Assembly: GCA_947588925.1 (NCBI GenBank)
Contig: CANQAT010000005.1
Span: 1 to 35,961, forward strand
Source: an uncultured Bacilli bacterium
GTDB taxonomy: Bacteria > Bacillota_I > Bacilli_A > RF39 > UBA660
Direction of reading: 5' to 3'
Length of the DNA: 35,961 bases
Shown: positions 31,586 through 35,961 of the stretch, one piece after another
Position numbering within the stretch: the stretch's first letter is position 1
Layout of the letters: every line of letters begins with the position of its first letter
Position numbers and translations under genes: made by a program
The notes under the pieces: model-generated
The model's database searches: none
What the model was told of the DNA's origin: nothing
The model's input: only the letters and a program-made list of their open reading frames with translations

Positions 31586-31692
31586 GGTAAAAATTCAAAA
31601 GACTCTTGTCTTAAAAGGATGTGAATTGTAGTTTTAATATAAATTGCAGTAAAAAATAAAACCTTACAGAGATTGGAGTCTGTAAGGTTTTT
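31586..31692 (+). ncRNA. Candidate small RNA
   Basis: About 107 nt between a good promoter and the terminator AAAACCTTACAG/CTGTAAGGTTTT (31658-31691). No ORF with a ribosome site fits: the AAAGGATG at 31616 opens a frame that stops at once. Internal features are AAGAC/GTCTT around TCTT (31600-31613) and the pair AATTGTAG and AATTGCAG. The remaining bases to 31875 contain an additional GTTGTAA/TTACAAC hairpin (31696-31716) and a TATAAT near 31779. Confidence 0.5.
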
Positions 31693-31875
31693 ATCGTTGT
31701 AATTGGCAGTTACAACAATCATTTAACACAAGCACAGATAAGCAAATAAAGAACTATTTGATTGACTTGCTCTTTATTATAATAACATAATTATTAAATA
31801 AAAAATCAAGAATTTGTATATACTTTATTCCTATCTGTGTAAAACCGAACAATTATAAATGAAAGGAATGATAGT

Positions 31876-32007
31876 ATGGCAAAGAAAACTACGAGTTTAA
31901 AAGTAGCAAAAAAAGCATCAAAAGTACTTCGTGATGGAAGAACATCTAAGACAAATAAAAGTATTGCTGGAAGCGCTTTATCACAAAGAGAAAAGAAAAA
32001 AAGATAA
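31876..32007 (+). CDS. 43-aa very basic small protein
   Basis: MAKKTTSLKVAKKASKVLRD, then GRTSKTNKSIAGSALSQREK and KKR: about one third Lys/Arg. Small proteins with the pattern A..A...L.D.R.SK..KS.AGSALSQ are familiar to me as widespread unannotated ORFs in accessory regions, but I know no function. ATG follows AAAGGAATGAT. It lies 66 bases before the nuclease-like gene and may belong with it. Nucleic-acid binding is a guess from charge. Confidence 0.65.
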   Translation: MAKKTTSLKVAKKASKVLRDGRTSKTNKSIAGSALSQREKKKR

Positions 32008-32073
32008 TAAATTAAAAATATAAACAAAATGGTTGTTGTAACTCCTTAAAAGTTTTATAAGGAGGAAATAAAA

Positions 32074-32913
32074 ATGGTAAGAAAAATTAGTACATCGCAA
32101 TTAAAAAGTCAGTTGAGAAGATTGGAAAGTAAGCAAAGAACTGCAATAAACAACTATAATAGAGCAGTGAGAAATTATAATACGCAAGTAAGAAGATTTA
32201 ATACTGAGTTAAGAAGAAATAAGCAAAAAATAAAAAGTGAATTAAATAAGCTTAATTATAATTTAAGAAATACTACGACTTATTCTATTAGTGTTAGAAA
32301 CTTAAATACGAGTTATCAAAGAGTCACTGATAATTATGAAAGTTTGTCAAGTGTAAATGCAAAGCAGGAACAATTATACGATTTAATAGAACAAGAAAAT
32401 GCTAATAACTTAGTTGTTGCAAATACCCTTGAAAATCCACAAGATGATACTGAAATTGAAGTTTCATTAAATGATTCAATTATTGGCGATAAATTAAATG
32501 TATTGTCTCCTGATTTGAATGATCGTTGGACTGGTGCATTGTTTTCTTTGAATCCAAAAAATCCTGATGCTACAAGGCACTTTTGTACGAGTTCAAGAGA
32601 GATATTTACAGATATATTTGATAATTATGCTCAAGATGAAGAAGTTTTTAATATGTTTCCTAATTGTGATAAAACAGAACGAGGAAATGCTACTAGAAGA
32701 TGGAAAATTAAATATTTTCTTAAAAAGAAAGGCATTGAATTAGAAGGTGCTGAAGAATTTATAGATAATGATATTGAGAATATATTAGAACTTTACCACA
32801 TTTTAAGTGATGGAACACATGGGAATGCAGGACGATACACATTTATCCAATTAAAAGCCATTAAAAAACGAGTTGAAGATGGAATCTTATTTCTATGTAA
32901 TATAGTTGTTTAA
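32074..32913 (+). CDS. Coiled-coil protein with predicted pPIWI-associated nuclease-like domain
   Basis: A 279-residue protein. Residues 1-110 are a strongly basic helix/coiled coil (QLKSQLRRLESKQRTAINNY...). Residues about 145-279 carry the pattern RWTGALFSLNPKNPDATRHF, then CTSSREIF, TRRWKIKYFL and SDGTHGNAG, then IKKRVEDGI. This resembles a widespread domain annotated as a predicted pPIWI-associating nuclease, linked to prokaryotic Argonaute/PIWI-RE defence. No Argonaute is in the window. Conserved Arg/His/Glu residues are visible but a catalytic set cannot be proven. ATG follows AAGGAGG. It stands upstream of the restriction-modification genes, consistent with a defence role. Confidence 0.5.
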   Translation: MVRKISTSQLKSQLRRLESKQRTAINNYNRAVRNYNTQVRRFNTELRRNKQKIKSELNKLNYNLRNTTTYSISVRNLNTSYQRVTDNYESLSSVNAKQEQLYDLIEQENANNLVVANTLENPQDDTEIEVSLNDSIIGDKLNVLSPDLNDRWTGALFSLNPKNPDATRHFCTSSREIFTDIFDNYAQDEEVFNMFPNCDKTERGNATRRWKIKYFLKKKGIELEGAEEFIDNDIENILELYHILSDGTHGNAGRYTFIQLKAIKKRVEDGILFLCNIVV

Positions 32914-33013
32914 TACTAACGAGAATATAAATACATCGGAATTTTTAATATTTTATGATATAATATAATACGTGTAAAAAAATTTATATATCAACATACA
33001 AGGAGGTGTAATG

Positions 33014-33997
33014 ATGAATATAGTTTCTTTATTTAGTGGAGCTGGTGGACTTGATTTGGGTTTTGAAAAAGCTGGATTTAAGACAATTTGGGCTAATGAA
33101 TTTGATCCTAAAATTTGGGAAACTTTTGAAACTAATTTTCCAAATACGGTATTAGACAGAAGAAGCATTGTTAAGATAAAAGCAGAAGAAATTCCAGACG
33201 CTGATGGTATCATAGGTGGACCACCATGTCAAAGTTGGTCGGAAGCTGGTGCTGGTAGAGGAATAAATGATTCTAGAGGTAAATTATTTTATGATTATAT
33301 AAGAATTCTTAAAATTAAGAAACCTAAATTCTTTTTAGTAGAAAATGTCCCAGGTATATTAAACCCTAAACATAAAGAAGCGTTTGATGGATTTATTAAA
33401 GCGTTTACTGATGCTGGTTATAATGTGAATTATCAATTAGTTAATGCAAACGATTTTGATGTACCAGAAGATAGAAGCCGTGTAATAATTGTTGGATTTA
33501 GAAAAGATTTAAATAAAAAATTTGTTTTCCCAAAACCAAGAAATAAAAAACTTACATTGAAAGATGCAATTTCTGATTTAGGAGAGCCATTACCTGCTAA
33601 AGAAAAAAATAAAACAAATGGAGATAAATTAAGTTTTCCAAATCATGAATATTTTATAGGTAGTTATTCAACCATTTATATGTCTAGAAATAGAGTAAGA
33701 AGTTGGGATGAACCATCATTTACAATTCAAGCAGGAGCCAGACATGCTCCAATTCATCCAAAAGCACCGAAAATGCAATTTATATCTCAAAATAAGAGAA
33801 TATTTGTACCTGGAAAAGAAGATTTATATAGAAGACTAAGTGTACGTGAATGTGCTAGAATACAAACATTCCCTGATAGTTACATTTTTAAATATAATGA
33901 TTTAACTGATGCATATAAAATGATAGGAAATGCTGTACCTGTTAATCTAGCTTATTACATTGCACTAAAGATAAAGGAGGATTTATGCCAAGATTAA
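33014..33997 (+). CDS. DNA cytosine-5 methyltransferase, M.HaeIII-like
   Basis: A 327-residue m5C methyltransferase. Motif I is [12 protein letters not shown]; motif [18 protein letters not shown] carries the catalytic Cys; motif VI is FFLVENV; motif VIII is [13 protein letters not shown]; motif IX is [15 protein letters not shown]; motif X is [11 protein letters not shown]. The target-recognition region ([20 protein letters not shown], then [13 protein letters not shown]) matches what I remember of M.HaeIII, which methylates GGCC; that specificity is therefore predicted. The ATG at 33014 is used because it matches the M.HaeIII start and lies 7 bases after AGGAGG. It overlaps the endonuclease gene by 13 bases and protects host DNA from it. 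Confidence 0.92.
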   Translation: MNIVSLFSGAGGLDLGFEKAGFKTIWANEFDPKIWETFETNFPNTVLDRRSIVKIKAEEIPDADGIIGGPPCQSWSEAGAGRGINDSRGKLFYDYIRILKIKKPKFFLVENVPGILNPKHKEAFDGFIKAFTDAGYNVNYQLVNANDFDVPEDRSRVIIVGFRKDLNKKFVFPKPRNKKLTLKDAISDLGEPLPAKEKNKTNGDKLSFPNHEYFIGSYSTIYMSRNRVRSWDEPSFTIQAGARHAPIHPKAPKMQFISQNKRIFVPGKEDLYRRLSVRECARIQTFPDSYIFKYNDLTDAYKMIGNAVPVNLAYYIALKIKEDLCQD

Positions 33998-34959
33998 TAA
34001 CAGACCATTCTACTGTAAATGGAAAAGCTTATGAATATGCCTGTGTTCTTTCTATTCAGGATATAGTATCAAAATATAGAAAGATAAAAATTGTAGAAAA
34101 TTCAAGTATGAAAATAGCAAGGGAAAGATTCAATAGCATTCCTGAAAGTGAAAGAAATACTATGATAAAATCTGCAAGTGCAGGTATAAATGCAATCTTA
34201 ACTATGGAACCAAGAATAGTAGAAGATGGTTCTGATGAATTAGAAATATCATTACAATCTGATGATGCTGGAATTGCTGGAGATGTGAGAGATGTATTAG
34301 TTATTAGAAAATCTATTGATTGGGAAATTGGAATTTCAGTAAAACATAATCATTATGCATTGAAACATTCTAGATTATCAATGGATTTAGATTTTGGAAA
34401 AAAATGGTTTAATATTCCATGCTCTCAAGAATATTTTAATGAAATAAAACCATATTTTGAAGAATTAAAAGAATTAAGACGCAAAAATGTAATGTGGCGT
34501 GATATTGAGAACAAAGATGAAAGATTTTATGTTCCTATATTAAATGCATTTATGAAAGAATTAAATAATAAATATAAAGAATATGATTCAGAAGTTACTA
34601 AAAAAATGATAAGTTACCTGTTAGGTATTAACGATTTTTACAAATTAATTGGTATTGATTCTCAAAGAATTACTAGAATTATACCATTCAATATATATGG
34701 TACATTAAATCAATCGTCTCTTTCTAATAAGCCACTACAAGAAGTACAAATATTAGAGTTACCAACCCGTATTGTTGAGTTAGATTTTAAAAAAGATTCT
34801 AAGACAACATTAGAGTTAATAATGGATAATGGTTGGCAAATATCATTTAGAATTCATAATGCAAGTAGTAAAGTTGAACCTAGTTTAAAATTTGATGTAC
34901 AACTAGTAGGACAACCAACTGCATTGTTTGTAATTGATATGCCTTGGGATAATTATTAA
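33985..34959 (+). CDS. HaeIII-family restriction endonuclease
   Basis: A 324-residue endonuclease following and overlapping the M.HaeIII-like gene, with AAAGGAGG before its ATG. The likely PD-(D/E)XK-type core is [11 protein letters not shown], then [20 protein letters not shown] (residues about 100-135), where Asp, Glu and Lys form the metal site; this block is typical of the RE_HaeIII family. It should cut unmethylated GGCC, giving a complete type II restriction-modification pair. Length is close to R.HaeIII. The gene looks intact. A separate control (C) protein gene is not visible. Confidence 0.85.
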   Translation: MPRLITDHSTVNGKAYEYACVLSIQDIVSKYRKIKIVENSSMKIARERFNSIPESERNTMIKSASAGINAILTMEPRIVEDGSDELEISLQSDDAGIAGDVRDVLVIRKSIDWEIGISVKHNHYALKHSRLSMDLDFGKKWFNIPCSQEYFNEIKPYFEELKELRRKNVMWRDIENKDERFYVPILNAFMKELNNKYKEYDSEVTKKMISYLLGINDFYKLIGIDSQRITRIIPFNIYGTLNQSSLSNKPLQEVQILELPTRIVELDFKKDSKTTLELIMDNGWQISFRIHNASSKVEPSLKFDVQLVGQPTALFVIDMPWDNY

Positions 34960-35040
34960 AATAATTATTTAAAAGACTGATTATGTATTATAATTTAAAT
35001 GAAGAGGAAATAAGAATTAAATGTAAAGTTGCAATAAAAC

Positions 35041-35083
35041 TAAAAGATGATAAAAAGCATTAATGCTCAATATCATCTTTTTC
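35041..35083. terminator. Bidirectional terminator between endonuclease and relaxase genes
   Basis: AAAAGATGATA (35042-35052) and TATCATCTTTT (35071-35081), with T runs outward on both strands. The relaxase stop codon lies in the loop. The stem and the ATTAATGC in the loop match the terminator at 27444-27486. Confidence 0.75.
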
Positions 35084-35961
35084 TATTGCATAATCTTTTG
35101 ATTTATTCAATTTATTTGGATTTGAAATTATTTCAAAATTATCTTTATCTAAAGCACCATGTTCATATAATTCTTTAGCAAATTCTTCATATCTTTTGTC
35201 TTTTTTAACAAAAATTTTATCCATAAGAAATTGAACTAATCGATAAATCATTTCTTTAAAATGTTCAAGTGCTGATTTTAAAGAATGATTTTCTTTTTTT
35301 AATTCTCGAATTTCATTTTCTTTTTCTTTGATATTTTCGTTTAATTTATCAACTTCTTGATTAAGTGATTCGTTATTTTTTGTTAATAATTTTAATCTTT
35401 GTCGATTACTAATTAACTCATTACTAATTTCTTTTAAGGTAACAGATAACTCTTGAATATTTTGATATTCAGCGATAGTTTTATCTATTAAATCTATAAA
35501 AACAATTGCTTTATCACGATCTTTAACATCTATGACTAACTGATTTTTAATAAGTCCTTTTGATTTTAAATTTTCAAGAATTTCTTTAATTTCAGAAATA
35601 TTATTAGATAATTTTTCTGTTTTTTCTTTAGCACTTTTTAAATTATTTTGGTGTATTTCAATAGACTTTTTTATCTTTTGGTAGTTTTCCATTTCAGTTA
35701 TATGATAATCTCGATTTCTGCCTTTTAATTTAGCCTTTAATTGATAATTTACTTGATATTCTTTGTTAAAAGCTTCCATACAACGCACTCTCATTTTATC
35801 TTGAATTTTTGTTAAAGATTCTTTAGTAAAGACATCAGATTTTCCAACTTGTTTAGACATCCCATATTTATTTTTATATTTAACTGGAACACCAATTATA
35901 TGAAGATGTGGACTTGTTTCATCATAATGAATGATTGCACTTGCTATTTTAAAGTTAGGGA
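35060..35961 (-). CDS. MobV-family relaxase (5' end beyond the window)
   Basis: The frame is open from the right edge to 35060; an internal Met at 35860 is not the true start. The first visible residues include IIHYDETSPHLHIIGVPVKY, the H-x-D-E-x-x-P-H-x-H motif of MobV/Pre relaxases that binds the metal needed to nick oriT. The rest (about 265 residues) is a long coiled coil, as in MobV C-terminal regions, ending in KNFEI...EKDDIEH-type polar sequence. The N-terminal catalytic Tyr/His region and oriT would be to the right of the window. It marks the neighbourhood as part of a mobilizable plasmid or integrated element. Confidence 0.88.
   Translation of the reverse strand, partial: PNFKIASAIIHYDETSPHLHIIGVPVKYKNKYGMSKQVGKSDVFTKESLTKIQDKMRVRCMEAFNKEYQVNYQLKAKLKGRNRDYHITEMENYQKIKKSIEIHQNNLKSAKEKTEKLSNNISEIKEILENLKSKGLIKNQLVIDVKDRDKAIVFIDLIDKTIAEYQNIQELSVTLKEISNELISNRQRLKLLTKNNESLNQEVDKLNENIKEKENEIRELKKENHSLKSALEHFKEMIYRLVQFLMDKIFVKKDKRYEEFAKELYEHGALDKDNFEIISNPNKLNKSKDYAIEKDDIEH

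Noticed and set aside
31806-32027. Hydrophobic 73-aa minus-strand ORF
   Set aside because: It is the complement of the Lys-rich 43-aa gene; hydrophobic shadow frames are expected opposite AAA/AAG codons and it lacks a convincing ribosome site.
34983-35063. 26-codon ORF after the endonuclease gene
   Set aside because: No ribosome site, and it runs into the shared terminator; probably chance or a remnant.

Overview
This is an AT-rich window with closely packed genes, short operons, AGGAGG-type ribosome-binding sites and many hairpin-plus-T-run terminators. That picture fits a low-GC Gram-positive bacterium (Bacillota). The class III (oxygen-sensitive) ribonucleotide reductase points to an anaerobe, perhaps a gut Bacilli/Mollicutes-like lineage; that last step is a guess.

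Left region (1-14100). A small XRE regulator faces an epsilon/zeta-like toxin-antitoxin pair. A divergent type VIIb secretion (T7SSb/ESS) locus follows, read leftward. It contains the translocase ATPase EssC and an EsaB/YukD-like ubiquitin-fold protein, flanked by two paralogous four-gene modules (13974-12019 and 6969-4331). Each module has, in order, a ~100-aa WXG100-like protein, a ~250-aa WXG protein, a ~72-aa helper and a protein starting with YFK. The downstream module has grown: its fourth protein carries 25-residue tandem repeats, and behind it lie a 632-aa putative effector, a candidate immunity protein and a DUF4176 protein. EsaA, EssA and EssB are not present in the window. Both modules carry the same pair of hairpins between genes two and three, with compensatory base changes.

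Middle region (14100-24900). Core genes: ffh, an M29 aminopeptidase, a small Gly/Tyr-rich protein, rluD, lspA, the nrdD-nrdG operon, an OmpR-type two-component system and a collagen-like surface protein. The nrd operon is unusual. The large NrdD ORF stops after its zinc knuckle, and the glycyl-radical segment (RVTGY) is a separate 56-codon gene between nrdD and nrdG.

Accessory region (24900-35961). First comes a promoter-driven mRNA for a 25-aa hydrophobic peptide resembling a type I toxin. Next is a ~160-nt candidate RNA with two structured repeats and its own promoter and terminator. Then come a nucleoside deoxyribosyltransferase-like gene and an HD-hydrolase/P-loop-kinase fusion gene with near-duplicate promoter-leader sequences. 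Beyond these are a long helical surface protein on the opposite strand, a repeat-rich non-coding stretch, a truncated AlbA_2 gene, two proteins of unknown role, a second candidate sRNA, a small basic protein, a predicted pPIWI-associated nuclease-like protein, a HaeIII-type restriction-modification pair (predicted GGCC) and the 5'-truncated end of a MobV relaxase. The relaxase and defence genes suggest an integrated mobilizable element running off the right edge.

All functional calls come from reading motifs and remembered families; no database search was run.
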